From Gemmatimonadota bacterium (GTDB lineage Bacteria; Gemmatimonadota; Gemmatimonadetes; Gemmatimonadales; Gemmatimonadaceae): DNA of 64,000 nucleotides. The position numbers and the translations under genes were made by a program. Below are positions 16,993-27,416 of this stretch, piece by piece. The stretch spans positions 1 to 64,000 of the forward strand of contig JADJRJ010000027.1 in the NCBI GenBank assembly GCA_016712265.1, in the 5' to 3' direction. A model generated the notes under the pieces. The model searched no databases, was not told the origin of the DNA, and saw only the letters and a program-made list of their open reading frames with translations. Each line of letters opens with the position of its first letter. Positions within the stretch are counted from its first letter, which is position 1.

Positions 16993-19597
16993 ATGCCACG
17001 TCGCCACCTCCTCGCCGTCTTCGCCTTCGCGCCCGCCATCCTCGGCGCCCAGCACTCCTTCTCCGAGGCCGGACGCACCTACGACCCGGCCGTCCCCACC
17101 CCACGCGCTGTGCTGGGGTACAACGTCGGCGACCGCTTCACCTCGCACCGGGCCCTCACCCGCTACATCGAGCGCGTCGCGGCCACCTCGCGCCGCGTGA
17201 AGGTCGACACCGTCGCCCGCTCGTTCGAGGGGCGGGAGATGTTCCTCCTCACGATCACCTCCGAGTCCAACCACGCCCGCATCGCGGAATTGCAGCGTGA
17301 CGCCCAGCGCATCGGGGACCCGCGAGGTGCCTCCAACGGCGACCTCGACGCGGCGGCCCGGCGATTGCCCGCGGTCGTGTGGCTCGCGCACTCGGTCCAC
17401 GGCGGTGAGGCTTCCGGCGTGGAAGCCGGGCTCGCATTGCTCTACCAACTCGCTGCAGGGACCGACGCCGAGACGCGGATGGCCCTCGACAGCACGATCG
17501 TCCTCATTGATCCCAACCAGAACCCCGACGGTCGCGAGCGGCACACGCACGACATCGAACGCACCTGGAGCGCGCAGTCGCTGCCGAGCGAGGGCGGCGC
17601 GCTGAACAACGCCGGTTCCTGGCCGGGCCCGCGCACGAGCCACTACTCGTTCGACCTCAATCGCGACTGGTTCATTATGTCGCATCCCGAATCGCGCGGG
17701 CGCGTCGCCACCTTCCTCAAGTGGTGGCCTCATGTCGCCGTTGACCTACATGAACAGGGATCGAGCGCGACCTTCTACTTTGCCCCGCCGCGTGAGCCGG
17801 ACAACAAGAACAACCCGAAGCACCTCTTCAAGTGGTTCGACATCTTCGCGCGGCGCATGGCGCCGAGTTCGACAAGCATGGCTGGTCGTACTTTCGGCGT
17901 GAGGGATATGACTCGTTCTATCCGGGGTATGGCGAAGGATGGCCGATGTTGACCGGTTCGATCGGGATGCTCTTTGAATCGGCGTCGTCGTCCGGCGGCG
18001 GTGTGCGTCGCAACGACGGCACCCTGCGCACGCTCAAGCAGGCCGCCTGGGAGCACTACAGTGCCGAATGGGCCACGGTCCGCACCTCGGCCCGCCGCCG
18101 CACAGAACTTGTAGGGGATTACGCCAAGTCACGACGTGACGCGATCTCCATCCATGCGGCGGGCCCGATGCGAGCGATCGTTATGGAACGCGATGGGCAG
18201 GGACGCGCCGACTCGCTTGCCCTCAAGCTGAAGGCCAACGGGATCGACGTCTCGCAGCTTACCGCTGACGCCGACCTCAAGGACGCGACGCTGTTTGGTG
18301 ACAAGGCACCGGCAGCATCCACGCGAGTGCCGGTGGGGAGCTACGTCGTGGACCTCGCGCAACCGCAGGGCCACCTCGCCAAGGCGATCCTCGAGCCCGA
18401 CGCCGAGCTGGACTCCGCCTTCATCCGCACCGAGTTGGAGCTGCGTCGCCAGGGCCAGGGGAACCGCTTCTATGACATCACCGCCTGGTCCTGGCCGCTG
18501 GCCCATCGCGTGCGCGCCTGGCACACGCGCTCCGTCCCGGGGAACCTCCGGCCCGTCGGCGAGTTGCCCCGTGCCGCCATGTCCCGTGCGACGCGCGCGC
18601 AGTACGCGTATGCGTTCGAGCCGGGGAGCGAAGCGTCGAATCGACTCTGGCATCATTGCTCAAGGACTCGGTGCGCGTCTGGCATGCGCCGCGCAGCTTC
18701 GCGTCGGGTGGGCGCCGCTTCCCGAAGGGTGCGTTTATCGTGCGGGTCGCGATGAACGACTCGTCGGTGCATGACGTCGTCGCGGAGGAGGCCACCCTCG
18801 CCGGCGCCACCGTTTTCCGATCGCGTCGGCCGGCGTGGACGAAGGGACCGACCTCGGCTCCAACTCCGTGCGCTTCATCCGGGTCCCGAAGGTGGCGCTG
18901 CTCTCCGGACCGCCCGTGAGCGGCAACTCGTGGGGCTTCAGCTGGTTTGCCATGGACCAGCGCATCGGGTATCCGACGACCCTGGTGGACGCGAACATGG
19001 TCGCCGGCGGACTCGAGGGATTCAACGTGCTCATCATGCCGGCCGTCCAGGGCGGCGCGCTCGATCGCGCGTTAGGCGACAACGGCAAGGCCGCGCTCGC
19101 GACCTGGGTGCGGAACGGTGGGGTCTTGATCACCCTCGACGCCGCGACCGGATGGTTGGCGCAGGAGAGCACGCGCCTCGTGCGCACGCGCCTGCGTCGC
19201 GACAGCACACGCGCCGACAGCACCGGCGGTGCCCCGCTCCCCGCGGGCCTCCCCGGCATCATCGCGCGCGACGGTGGACACCTTGTCGCCGCTCCTGGCC
19301 GGTGTGTACGAGACCGAGATCCCGGTCTACGCCAACTCCGATCGTATTCTCACCGTTCCGCGAGACCTGCGGGCCGGTGAGGCCGTGATCCGCTTCGCGC
19401 CGAAGGAGCGCGTCCGGTTGGCCGGGTACTTCTGGCCGGAGATGCCGGAGCGCGTCGCGTTGTCGCCGTGGCTCTGGACGGAGCGGGTCGGACGTGGCCG
19501 CGTGATCGCCTTTGCCCACGACCCGAACTTCCGCGACCTGTTCCGTGGCCTGCTCCCGATCTTTGGCAACGCGGTGCTGCTCGGGGGGACGTTCTGA
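16993..19597 (+). CDS. Secreted M14 zinc carboxypeptidase-like peptidase, four frameshifts
   Basis: A signal peptide (MPRRHLLAVFAFAPAILGAQ) precedes an M14 domain. Zinc ligands are in LAHSVHGGEASG (His136, Glu139) and PHVAVDLHEQGSS. The substrate-side motif NPDGRERH and the RDWFIMSHPE segment are typical. The reading continues through single-base shifts near 17846, 18650, 18818 and 19265 as EFDKHGWSYFRREGYDSFYP, then LLKDSVRVWHAPR, then GTDLGSNSVRFIRVPKVALL and VDTLSPLLAGVYETEIP, ending LFRGLLPIFGNAVLLGG. The C-terminal third resembles a glutamine-amidotransferase-like domain found in large secreted M14 proteins of this phylum. With so many shifts in otherwise conserved coding sequence, sequencing error is the likelier cause. 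Confidence 0.8.
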
Positions 19598-19759
19598 GTC
19601 TCGACTGACGACGCGGTCCACAGGCTGAGGCCGCTTGTGGGCGCGATAGTCGCTTAGGCAGGGGCGCGCCCTTGACAGATTCCGCACTTGCTTTCATGGT
19701 AGTTGGCATCCGGGACTGGGAGTGGGGCTATGGAGCAGAGCGTCGTTGGGGGGGGGGGC

Positions 19760-20460
19760 GTGAGTACATCACGCGTGCTGGTGGATTCTCCCGAGGCTCG
19801 TTGTGGCCGGACTTCTACCGTGAGGCCCGGAGGCTGGGTTGGAGGGTGACTGACCTCGAGGCCCGGGACGTGCGGTCCTGCGATGCGGTGCGTGTGTTGG
19901 CGGACTCCCGTGGCCTGGCGACCGTCGGCTTGGTCTCCGCCCTGAGGGCGGGCGCGAGGCGCGCACCGATCGTCCTGATATTGAGTCGCGGATCGGCATG
20001 CCTGCGTTTTCTGCCCCGCTTGGCGCTGGCGGGCGTTGACGACATGCGATTCGCGAGTGAGCGGGTGACATCGCGGATGGTGTGGGAAATCGAGCAGTCT
20101 GCTCGAAGGGCTGACGCGCTCGCGAGTGAGTGTCCGGAGTCACCGACAACACCTCCGGATATTCGTAGTGTTGTCTTGGCCGGTCGCGAGCGCCGGGACG
20201 CGGTTGTGGAAGCGCTGCTCGGGATGATTGATCGGCTGCGTGGCGCGAAAGTGAGCGGCGAGGAGGTCGCTCGCCGAATGCGCACCACGGTGAGGACCCT
20301 GAATCGGCACCTCGATGCCTGCGGCGTTGTTCCCCTCGGGCCTCTCTTGCGCGCTTCAACGGTCATCCACGGCGATTGGCAGGTCAAGCACATTCTGGAT
20401 TTGGACAGCCCGAACATGGACAGAAGCGCCCTTGGGGCATGGAGGCGTTCTTGTGCGTGA
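19760..20460 (+). CDS. AraC-type HTH regulator with degenerate receiver-like N-terminus
   Basis: The best start is GTG at 19760, right after an 11-G tract, reading VSTSRVLVDSP; one base appears missing near 19790, after which the frame runs RGSLWPDFYREARRLGWRVT to the stop. An alternative TTG start at 19672 overlaps a TTGACA promoter-like element and is unlikely. The N-terminal ~120 residues have receiver-like alternating strands and helices (VGLVSALRAGARRAPIVLIL) without a clear phosphorylatable Asp. The C-terminus contains a helix-turn-helix (VARRMRTTVRTLNRHLDACG) of the AraC recognition type. It probably regulates transcription; targets are unknown. Confidence 0.6.
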
Positions 20461-20569
20461 TCCTGACTCGAGGGTTCACTCGTCGCGCCACCACAGGCGG
20501 CCAGCTTGGAGAGTTGAGGGAGTCGCCACGGGCATCTCGCTGGTGGCTCCCGGAGGACTGAGGTCGGTC

Positions 20570-21391
20570 TTGGCGAGTCTTTTCGGCCGCCGGGGATCCT
20601 CCAGCGCGGCCTACGGCACGTCGTGCGGAGGTCCGCTCCGGATCGCCACTTTGCTTTTGGGCTGCCTGCTGCTTGCGCCGCTGGAGTCCGTAGGCGCGCA
20701 ACCACAACTCAGCGGCCGCGTGCATATGGCCGGCGACTCGTCACGACCTGTAGTGGACGTCGAGCTGGCCCTGATCCCCGGGCTGCGCACTGTGCGGAGC
20801 GACTCCGCGGGAGCGTTCCGATTCGGCAACGTGTCGCCCGGCACCTACACTCTGCGGGCGAGGCGAGTGGGCTTCGAGGTGTTCACCATGGAGGTGCGTG
20901 TGAGTGCTGATCAGGCGCAGACTCCACGTATGTCCGTCCCCTTGCGGAGCGGCGGCGCACGCATGCTTGCCGAAATCAAAGTCTCCGGTCATCGCGTGAT
21001 GTATCCGGTCCGCCTTGCGGAGCCATATCAGCGGGTGGCGCGGGGAAGGGGCGCATTCTTCACACGGGAGCTGATCGACAGCCTGCAACCGTGGGACGTA
21101 TTCTCCTTGCTCGATCGTGTCGCGGGAGTGCGGCAGATTGGGCGCGACATCGCGGTCACCAGGTGCGCCAATCACGGCGCGTCCCCGGGCATGCCGGGCA
21201 ACTTACATGTCTATCTCGACGGGGTGCGCCAGACCAACTTCAACAGTACGCTCAGGCGCAACGCGTTCGACGCAATACGCGACGTCGTGATCCCCTCCGT
21301 ACAATTGGTAGAGGTGCACGTGTCCATCAATACGATCCCCCCGGAGTTCGCTGACGACGCCTGCGCAGTCATTCTGCTGTGGAGTCGGTGA
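20570..21391 (+). CDS. Secreted protein with carboxypeptidase-regulatory and TonB-plug-like domains
   Basis: A TTG start at 20570 follows CGGAGGACTGAGG. A hydrophobic signal region (IATLLLGCLLLAPLESVGA) leads into a CarboxypepD_reg domain with the typical end TYTLRARRVGFEVFTMEV. After it comes a short plug-like domain (LIDSLQPWDVFSLLDRVAGV, then GNLHVYLDGVR). No beta-barrel follows; the protein ends at IPPEFADDACAVILLWSR. Such barrel-less proteins are frequent in Gemmatimonadota; they are exported and may interact with TonB-type receptors. Role unknown. Confidence 0.65.
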   Translation: MASLFGRRGSSSAAYGTSCGGPLRIATLLLGCLLLAPLESVGAQPQLSGRVHMAGDSSRPVVDVELALIPGLRTVRSDSAGAFRFGNVSPGTYTLRARRVGFEVFTMEVRVSADQAQTPRMSVPLRSGGARMLAEIKVSGHRVMYPVRLAEPYQRVARGRGAFFTRELIDSLQPWDVFSLLDRVAGVRQIGRDIAVTRCANHGASPGMPGNLHVYLDGVRQTNFNSTLRRNAFDAIRDVVIPSVQLVEVHVSINTIPPEFADDACAVILLWSR

Positions 21392-21459
21392 AGTGGGTCT
21401 GGTCCCCTCCCCCGAAGATGGGGAGCAGGGATAGGTTGAGAGTCCTGATCCGCAAGAAG

Positions 21460-22110
21460 GCGGGAAGGGCGCATGAAGTCCTGATTCACAGCGGAGCAGA
21501 TCGTGGGCACACGGCGGGAAGTCGCTGGGGGCACCTCGGGGCGGGTCGAGGTCGCGTGCGAGCAGGGCATCACCGGGACCACGCGGTGCCGCTGAAGGCG
21601 CCTGTACCGTGGCCTGCGCCGGATGCAGTCATGCGCCTGCGACAGCTCGAGGAGGAGAACCGCCGCTCAAGCGTATCGCGGCTGACCAAGGGACGGACAT
21701 CGTCGACCCTAAAGAGGTGGCGGCGCGACATTCGTGACCACGACACAACGGCGGCAGGTGTCAGCCATCATCGGGCCGCCCATGGGTTCAGTCGTCCGGC
21801 GCGCCTGTCAGCTGGTCGGCTCATCGCGCTCCCGGTGCTCACACCACCCTCCAACGCCTCGAGGACACACCGGTAGTAGCGCGCTTGGCGGCCCTGGCGT
21901 AGGAGAGGCGCGGTTCGTCTCCGAGCGGCTGCACCCTGCTGCAGCGTCGAGAAGGCGTCGTGATCAACCACAAGCGTACGCGGCCGGCCGTATCGCGGCG
22001 CCAATAGCCCCGGGCGGCGACCGAAGCACACGGTCGAGCCGCAGGTGCCGCTCGCGCCGGCGGCGCGTGCTAACGACTGCTGGTGGATGGAGCAAGGGAC
22101 AAGCCAAATA
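21460..22110 (+). pseudogene. Decayed IS3-family transposase (orfA/orfB) remnant
   Basis: Fragments in different frames match IS3-family proteins in order: EQIVGTRREVAGGT (orfA helix-turn-helix region), MRLRQLEEENRR (leucine-zipper part), AADQGTDIVDPKEV (orfA end), RRACQLVGSSRSRC (orfB start), REGVVINHKRTR and ANDCWWMEQ (orfB, before the DDE core). Numerous frameshifts and deletions separate them. The element ends before the catalytic domain, next to the stop of the propeller operon. Inactive. Confidence 0.75.
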
Positions 22111-22164
22111 TGGTCGCCATCAACTCGAGCGAGTTCAGACAACGCCTGCGGGGAAGCCGTTGCG

Positions 22165-23278
22165 TCACTTCATCCCCGACACCGTGGCGACCAGAATCGT
22201 GTCGACGCCCGATGGCCAGTTTGTGAGGACCCAGATTGTTGAATCGCGCGCGTACTGCAAGAGATGTTGCGCCTGAAGGGCGAACGATCCCGTAAGGCGC
22301 CCGTACTTCCATATTTCCCATCTGCGTAGAGAGTCCTGCGTCACGCGCTCGATGATGAGACGACCTCCCGACGTAGCGAGCGCGCCACGGATTGGCGGGA
22401 AGAACGAAGGACGATAGAGAGCGCGACGCAACTCCCTTTCAGCGCGCCGTGGCCCGCCGAGAAAGGCAACGATCGAGTCGCGCATGACGGCTGAAAGCCA
22501 CGATGTCTCCGCTGCTGAGATCAGCGGCACAGCCTCCGGCTCAATGCTCGCTTTGCCTACGAGAGTCCACTTCGGCAGTTCGTATCGGTCAACCAGGATG
22601 GTGGGTTTGTCGACTCGGGACAGCCGCTGGCGCAGCAGCGTGAGCGCCTGACCGTCTGCGGCGACAACAGGAAGGTCTCGGTACGCCCACGGCTGCAACA
22701 ATGCGACAACACGGCGCTCATCTGGAGCCGCGAGCTGCATTTCGCGCTTCGACTCCACCAGCGAGTCCACAACTGCCATTCGGCCTGAACCAGCTACTCT
22801 TGCGACGGACACGATCGTGTCATCCATGGAGCGGCTTGCACGCGAGCTAGCGACGACGCTACCATCCTTCAGGACTCCAATGACGTATGGCTGCGAGTGA
22901 GGCTGTATGGTTGGCAACAACACCTCTCGTTCGTATCCCGTCTCCTCATGCACTACCAGGACTCGGCGCGCGGCGTCGTCAGCGATCCAGATAGAGTCAC
23001 CGGTCGTTCCGATATTGGCGACACGGAGTCCTGACGCACGCGTGGTCACTGGCGACCAGCGCAGGTCGAGACCGACTCGAATAACGCGGTCGCTTCCCAG
23101 CTGTGCAACAGCAATGCTCCCATATGCGTCCGCAGGGCTCATCAGGACAGGCCCGTTCCGAACGAGCGGGGGACTCAAGCGGAATGCGGGCACTCACATG
23201 AACGTCCCACTCCTGCCTCATGGTATCGCGCTTGGAGCATCCGAGCAACGTTACTAGAACACTCAGAAGGAGCTGCAT
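22165..23278 (-). CDS. Beta-propeller-like lipoprotein (third gene of the six-Cys operon), one frameshift
   Basis: The lipoprotein signal MQLLLSVLVTLLGCSKRD (lipobox LLGC) begins at 23278. One base shift near 23195 joins it to the long frame starting PAFRLSPPLVRNGPVLMSP. The body of about 340 residues shows repeated strand-rich units with the sense 'GDSIWIADDAARRVLVVHEE' and 'DGSVVASSR', as in six-bladed beta-propellers. It is exported and membrane-anchored. It is the last gene of a minus-strand operon behind a second propeller gene and a six-cysteine secreted protein. Partner or ligand of the cysteine protein is the natural inference. Confidence 0.7.
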
Positions 23279-23344
23279 GTGATGCACCACTGGACGTGCA
23301 AGGGGCACTGGCGTAACCCTCGAATGGAGCTATCCGCTCCGCTA

Positions 23345-23800
23345 TTAGATGCGGATGGTGCGCGTGTTCGCAACTAAGCGCTGCGAGGTTTCTTGGTCAT
23401 ACTTGCGGTTGACGATGGCGCCGTTGCACCCAAGGCCTATTACCCCCGATGCTACCTGCCTGAACACTACGCCCGCGGAACCGCGCGAGTCGCTGACCGC
23501 CCGCTTCGCTCGCCTCGGCTCACGACGGGGAGGGGACTCCTCGAACGTGCCATCCGCCCGCCGGCGATAGTAGCCGCAGATGGAACCCAAGATGCATCCT
23601 TGCCCGTATATCACCTGACAGCTGCTGTGACCGAGGCCATCGGCGGCTGGCACACAGGAGTACGTGCCATAGGTGGTGTGCGACGCAGTGCACTTGTAGC
23701 ACGTGCCAGGTTGGGCCGATAGCGGCGCGAGGGAACCCGTGGTGGCAAGCAGCAACACTGCACCGCCTATCGTTGACATAGCGAGAAGTAGTCGTTTCAT
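23345..23800 (-). CDS. Secreted six-cysteine protein with basic tail
   Basis: The 151-residue precursor begins MKRLLLAMSTIGGAVLLLAT with a signal peptide ending near PLSAQP. The next 45 residues hold six cysteines (TCYKC, YSC, SSC, QGC, SIC) among Gly, Ser and Tyr. An Arg-rich segment (PPRREPRRAKRAV) and a hydrophobic part with a seventh cysteine follow. The six-Cys count right after a signal peptide equals that of the two short peptides at 51435 and 56875, which also sit beside beta-propeller genes. I infer disulfide folding outside the cytoplasm. No DsbA gene is adjacent here. Confidence 0.7.
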   Translation of the reverse strand: MKRLLLAMSTIGGAVLLLATTGSLAPLSAQPGTCYKCTASHTTYGTYSCVPAADGLGHSSCQVIYGQGCILGSICGYYRRRADGTFEESPPRREPRRAKRAVSDSRGSAGVVFRQVASGVIGLGCNGAIVNRKYDQETSQRLVANTRTIRI

Positions 23801-23833
23801 GATTGAACTCCGGTTGTGGGTGAGAGCGTGTCT

Positions 23834-24841
23834 TTAGTTGCGCCAGTGCCACCGATAGTACACAAGCTCCGTTCTACCTACGTTGCGGAGTGCAACAAGG
23901 AGCTTGTGCCCCTCATCGGCATCCAGAAATCCCATCGCCACGTTGAGACTCATTTCGCGCACAAGTCGGCCCCCAGCGTCCATCACCAGAATGCGGCGTT
24001 GATCACTCGTCGGATCTGCGAGCACCTGAAGGAACGCGTCGCCGATCGCGACAACCCGCAGGCTCTCCCAACCCGTCAACACGGCGGCGCGCGCTCCAGC
24101 CGATAGCTGCGACGCGGGATCAAGGGCAATGGTGAAGTCACCCCGCCGGGTCATACTGAGTGTCCGGAACGGAAACGCGATCTCGGTGATGAAGGGGGAA
24201 GCTCTCCCTGACGAGATCATGTAGTCCTCTGCCGAGCCAAATCGAACTGGAGTCTCAAACGGGATGACGGCGACCGAATCACGACTCCTACCTCTCGATT
24301 CGCGGACGACGAGCGCAGATGATGACGAAATGAGGACTTCCACCCAAGTAGCGGGGACGCGCCCCACCAGCCCTGCGCGACCAGAGGTGTGCCAAACTAC
24401 GACAGGCTCGCAATGGTCCTTGAGCGGAAGTCCAAGGATGCTCCGCGAGGCTGAGTCGAACACCTCGATTCGTCCTGGCGTGCCTGACACGGCCGCGTAC
24501 CGCGGTGCAAGCGAGAGATTTCGGCAGACGGGACGGAGGGTCGCCTGCCCGATCGAGTGCGTCCAGAGCGCGTCTTCTCCCCACAGCACGATGGAACCGT
24601 CCATCGCAAAGGCCGCTCCCAAGACCCCCACCTCATCCGGCAGAGACACAACAGCAACTTCTTCCAGGACCAACTCGCGTGCGGCAGGCCTGATCTGGGC
24701 CGCCCATAGAGGGCCAGCCACGATGAGCATGATGCCCCACAAGGCTAGCCTGGCCGACGCGGAGTGACGCGGCCAGGCGGCCGAGCTGTTTGATCGCGGT
24801 CGTCTCTTCGTCACAACTCTGCTGAACACTATGGACTCCAT
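23834..24841 (-). CDS. Secreted beta-propeller-like protein (first gene of the six-Cys operon)
   Basis: This 335-residue protein has a basic N-terminus and a signal-like hydrophobic stretch (ALWGIMLIVAGPLWAAQ). Strand-rich repeats follow ('DGSIVLWGEDALWTHS', 'TPGRIEVFDSASRSILGLPL', 'QRRILVMDAGGRLV') as in NHL-like propellers, with two cysteines (PVCRN, DHCEP). It heads a minus-strand run with 33-66 bp gaps to the six-cysteine gene and the propeller lipoprotein. Sequence similarity to the canonical propeller at 52364 is only in pattern, so the fold is inferred. Confidence 0.6.
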   Translation of the reverse strand: MESIVFSRVVTKRRPRSNSSAAWPRHSASARLALWGIMLIVAGPLWAAQIRPAARELVLEEVAVVSLPDEVGVLGAAFAMDGSIVLWGEDALWTHSIGQATLRPVCRNLSLAPRYAAVSGTPGRIEVFDSASRSILGLPLKDHCEPVVVWHTSGRAGLVGRVPATWVEVLISSSSALVVRESRGRSRDSVAVIPFETPVRFGSAEDYMISSGRASPFITEIAFPFRTLSMTRRGDFTIALDPASQLSAGARAAVLTGWESLRVVAIGDAFLQVLADPTSDQRRILVMDAGGRLVREMSLNVAMGFLDADEGHKLLVALRNVGRTELVYYRWHWRN

Positions 24842-25647
24842 TACAGGATGTACCAGTGTTTACAATGCGTGCGGGCTGCGCGCCTCTAGGCCAAGGCCGT
24901 AGGAACACCACCGTTCCTGTTTTCGCAGTACACTGCCCGACCCGCTGGACCCGGGTTCACACCGTACCTGCCAGGAGTGTGGCCTATTGTTAAGCAGGAT
25001 GGTGCACGGTTCGCCATAACGATTGGAGACATCACGACTCCCGACCGCTTTCATCGACGGCCTCAGCCGACAGACCGGCCGTGCCGCCGGAACGCCCAGG
25101 GGACTCCGTCGTCTCCGGAGTGAGGTGCAGGGAATAGAACCGGACACACCATTTGCTTTCACCCCATGCCTCCAACGCGCCGACGGCAGAGCCGGGAGCA
25201 CCGTCTCGCGAGCCCGCTCGCGATGCGCGACGCAACTCGCCCTCCTCGGGACAAACCCCAAGATGTTCTTTGCAGCGTGAGACGAAGCGCTGTGTCCGCG
25301 GGGCACGTGTTCGTCCGAGGGTCATGCGTCGTAACAGGCGAGCAGAATGACCGCGTCTCCGCTGTGCGGTTGCTCCGAACGTGCACGAACTGCTTGCGCC
25401 TCGCTCCGAACCCACGTAACACTGCCATCGGGCGCCGTGGCAGACATCACGAACGTAGGCTGAATAGGCCAGGCGTCCCGACGTGCGACGACCAGTAGCG
25501 GAGGCGGCCCGCTCCTCATGCCGGCGATTCAGCTCAGTGCCCCTGACTGGCCTCGCCGGTCAGCGGGGTGCGGGAAGAGCGGTAACGACCTTCGTCTCAT
25601 CGTCGCCACGCCTGGGAGATCCTGGCGTGCGCGGTGGGACGGAGGGA
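24842..25647. other. Intergenic region with no secure gene
   Basis: About 800 bp. The left 100 bp should hold the promoter of the minus-strand propeller operon. A minus-strand frame 25322-25519 reads LLVVARRDAWPIQPTFVMSA and ends LLACYDA; it has good protein sense and may be the 3' remnant of a lost gene. The rest is open in several frames with no recognisable domain. It may represent decayed cassette-like material. Confidence 0.35.
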
Positions 25648-26081
25648 TCACCCCCGGCCTGTCGGACGTCGCGGGTCACTCCGGAGCCGCTCCACGCACT
25701 GTCGCGGCGTGAGGATCGCAAAATCGAGTCGAGCGCGGCCAATGGGGAAATGCTTGACATTGCCCGTGATGATGGCGTCGGCGCGGCCGCCCAGCGCGAC
25801 TTCAACGAACATGCGATCCTCGGGATCAGGAAGGGGACCCCTGAACGGTACGGCGATGACCTGCGTGGCAATGGCGCACAGGGTGTTGAGAAGGGAGGTT
25901 CGCTCCGCCGGATCAAAGCCGACCTGGCGCGAGGTCACCTCATCGACTCGGCGATGATCCGGGAATCGAGCAGGAGACGCAGCTCTCCCTGGAGGATCAG
26001 CTGCAGGACCTCAGCCGGCGGGCTGGCGCCCGATAGCATCCCTGACACCAGGACGTTGGTGTCTACCACGACGACGCGCAC
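25648..26081 (-). CDS. PIN-domain toxin (VapC-like, COG1569 type), one frameshift
   Basis: It begins with GTG as VRVVVVDTNVLVSGMLSG, the classic PIN start with the first catalytic Asp. The middle shifts frame near 25935 (IIAES to DEVTSRQVGF). It ends with DPEDRMFVEVALGGRADAII and GNVKHFPI, carrying the remaining acidic residues (DPED, ADA). The family is a Mg-dependent ribonuclease toxin. It lies 6 bp after the stop of its presumed antitoxin. If the frameshift is real the toxin is dead. Confidence 0.8.
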
Positions 26082-26087
26082 CAGTCT

Positions 26088-26390
26088 TCAGCGCTCCCGC
26101 TTGCGTCGTGCCTTTCGGACGGCGGCGACCTCCTCGATCACTTCCGTCATCGACAGCTCGTCCGCACCGGCGACCCTCGCCGCAGCCTGCAGCCTCGCGA
26201 GCGCCAGGAGTGCACGCCCCCGATTCCAGGCGTCCATGGCCGTTTCGAGGTCACCATCGATCACAGGGATCAACAGGGCCTTGGGCTCGCCTTCGGCGAC
26301 CAGCGAAAGCGCCTCACCCTCGGCCAGGCGTTCGAGAACTCGGCCGGGGGTGTTGCGCAGTTCACGATATGTGACGGTCTCTCTGGCCAT
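26088..26390 (-). CDS. Phd/YefM-like antitoxin of the PIN pair
   Basis: The 100-residue protein starts MARETVTYRELRNTPGRVLE with a Phd/YefM-type N-terminal DNA-binding half (AEGEALSLVAEGEPKALLIP). The tail is helical and ends in a basic run (VRKARRKRER), suited to binding the toxin. It precedes the PIN gene in the same direction with a 6-bp gap, the common antitoxin-first layout. It probably autorepresses the operon. Confidence 0.75.
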   Translation of the reverse strand: MARETVTYRELRNTPGRVLERLAEGEALSLVAEGEPKALLIPVIDGDLETAMDAWNRGRALLALARLQAAARVAGADELSMTEVIEEVAAVRKARRKRER

Positions 26391-26570
26391 GGTAGCGGGA
26401 ATGGCTACAATCAGGCTACACACCGCGGGGGAGCATGTCAATGCCGCCGGGGCTGCGGTCCGAGCAGGAACGATGTTGAGCGCCGGCAGGCGCTCGCCGC
26501 GGCCGCCGCGGCGATATGCGTGAAGCGCCGGTGACTGGCGCGTGCGGTCCCCAGTGGCATCTTCCTCCGC

Positions 26571-27413
26571 ATGCGATCCCCTGCCCTCTCCTGCCTCCTC
26601 GTCCTCGCGGGCTGTGCGACGGCCACGCGCACGCCGGCGCCACAGTACGATGCCTTCGCGGTGAAGTTCGGGGCGCTCGCCAACTTTCGCGTGCGCGGCC
26701 TCATCGCAGGGGCTGATACCGCGCGACGTATCGACGCGACCTTGATGGTCTGGCCGCTGCGAGCCGCGAACGGCGACATCATCATGGTCGACGCCGGCTT
26801 CACTCGCGAGAAGTTCCTCACCCAATGGAAGCCGGTCGACTACGTCACGCCGGACAGTGCACTGCGTCGGGCCGGCTTCGACCCCGCGCGAGTGACCGAC
26901 ATCATCATCTCGCACATCCATTGGGATCATGCCGACGGGGTCGAGCGGTTTCCCAATGCACGCATCTGGCTCCAGCGCGACGAGTTTGACTACTACGTCG
27001 GCCCCAACGGTGAAGCAAAGGCTCCGGCGATCGACCCCGAGGTCGCGGCGATGTACCGACGGCTCTTCGCCGCGGGGCGCATTCGCTTGGCAGCCGGCGA
27101 CTCCGCCGAGGTCCGGCCGGGGATCCGCGTGCACACCGGGGGCAAGCACACCTGGGCGTCGCAGTTTGTCTCAGTACGCACCTCACACGGCACCGTGGTG
27201 ATCGCGTCCGACAACGCCTACCTGTACGAGAACCTCGACCAGTCGCGCCCGCTCGCGCAGACCCTCGACTCCCTGTCCAACCTCCGCGCGCAGCGTACCA
27301 TGCGTGCGCTCGCCAGCTCACCCGCACTCGTCATCCCGGGCCACGACCCGGCCGTGATGACGCGCTTTCCAGCCTCCGGAACCGGCGCCGTCGCCCTCCG
27401 CCCTAAGGACTGA
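26571..27413 (+). CDS. Metallo-beta-lactamase-fold hydrolase lipoprotein (lactonase-like)
   Basis: A lipoprotein signal (MRSPALSCLLVLAGCATAT) is followed by an MBL fold. The zinc motif is SHIHWDHADG (residues ~113-122), the HxHxDH pattern. Later metal ligands are in TGGKHTWASQF (His in GGKHT), ASDNAYLY (Asp) and VIPGHDP (His). The pattern resembles N-acyl homoserine lactonases of the AiiA/AttM group, but substrates of the family vary. It is 3 bp upstream of a DUF885 gene and probably co-transcribed with it. Confidence 0.8.
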   Translation: MRSPALSCLLVLAGCATATRTPAPQYDAFAVKFGALANFRVRGLIAGADTARRIDATLMVWPLRAANGDIIMVDAGFTREKFLTQWKPVDYVTPDSALRRAGFDPARVTDIIISHIHWDHADGVERFPNARIWLQRDEFDYYVGPNGEAKAPAIDPEVAAMYRRLFAAGRIRLAAGDSAEVRPGIRVHTGGKHTWASQFVSVRTSHGTVVIASDNAYLYENLDQSRPLAQTLDSLSNLRAQRTMRALASSPALVIPGHDPAVMTRFPASGTGAVALRPKD

Positions 27414-27416
27414 ACC

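Noticed and set aside
19672..19759. TTG start giving a longer regulator
   Set aside because: The TTG is part of a TTGACA promoter-like element and the N-terminal residues have no protein sense, whereas a GTG at 19760 gives a plausible start.
22063..22072. CTAACGAC as a possible attC box
   Set aside because: It is explained as part of the IS3 orfB remnant (ANDCWW) and has no partner box or hairpin.
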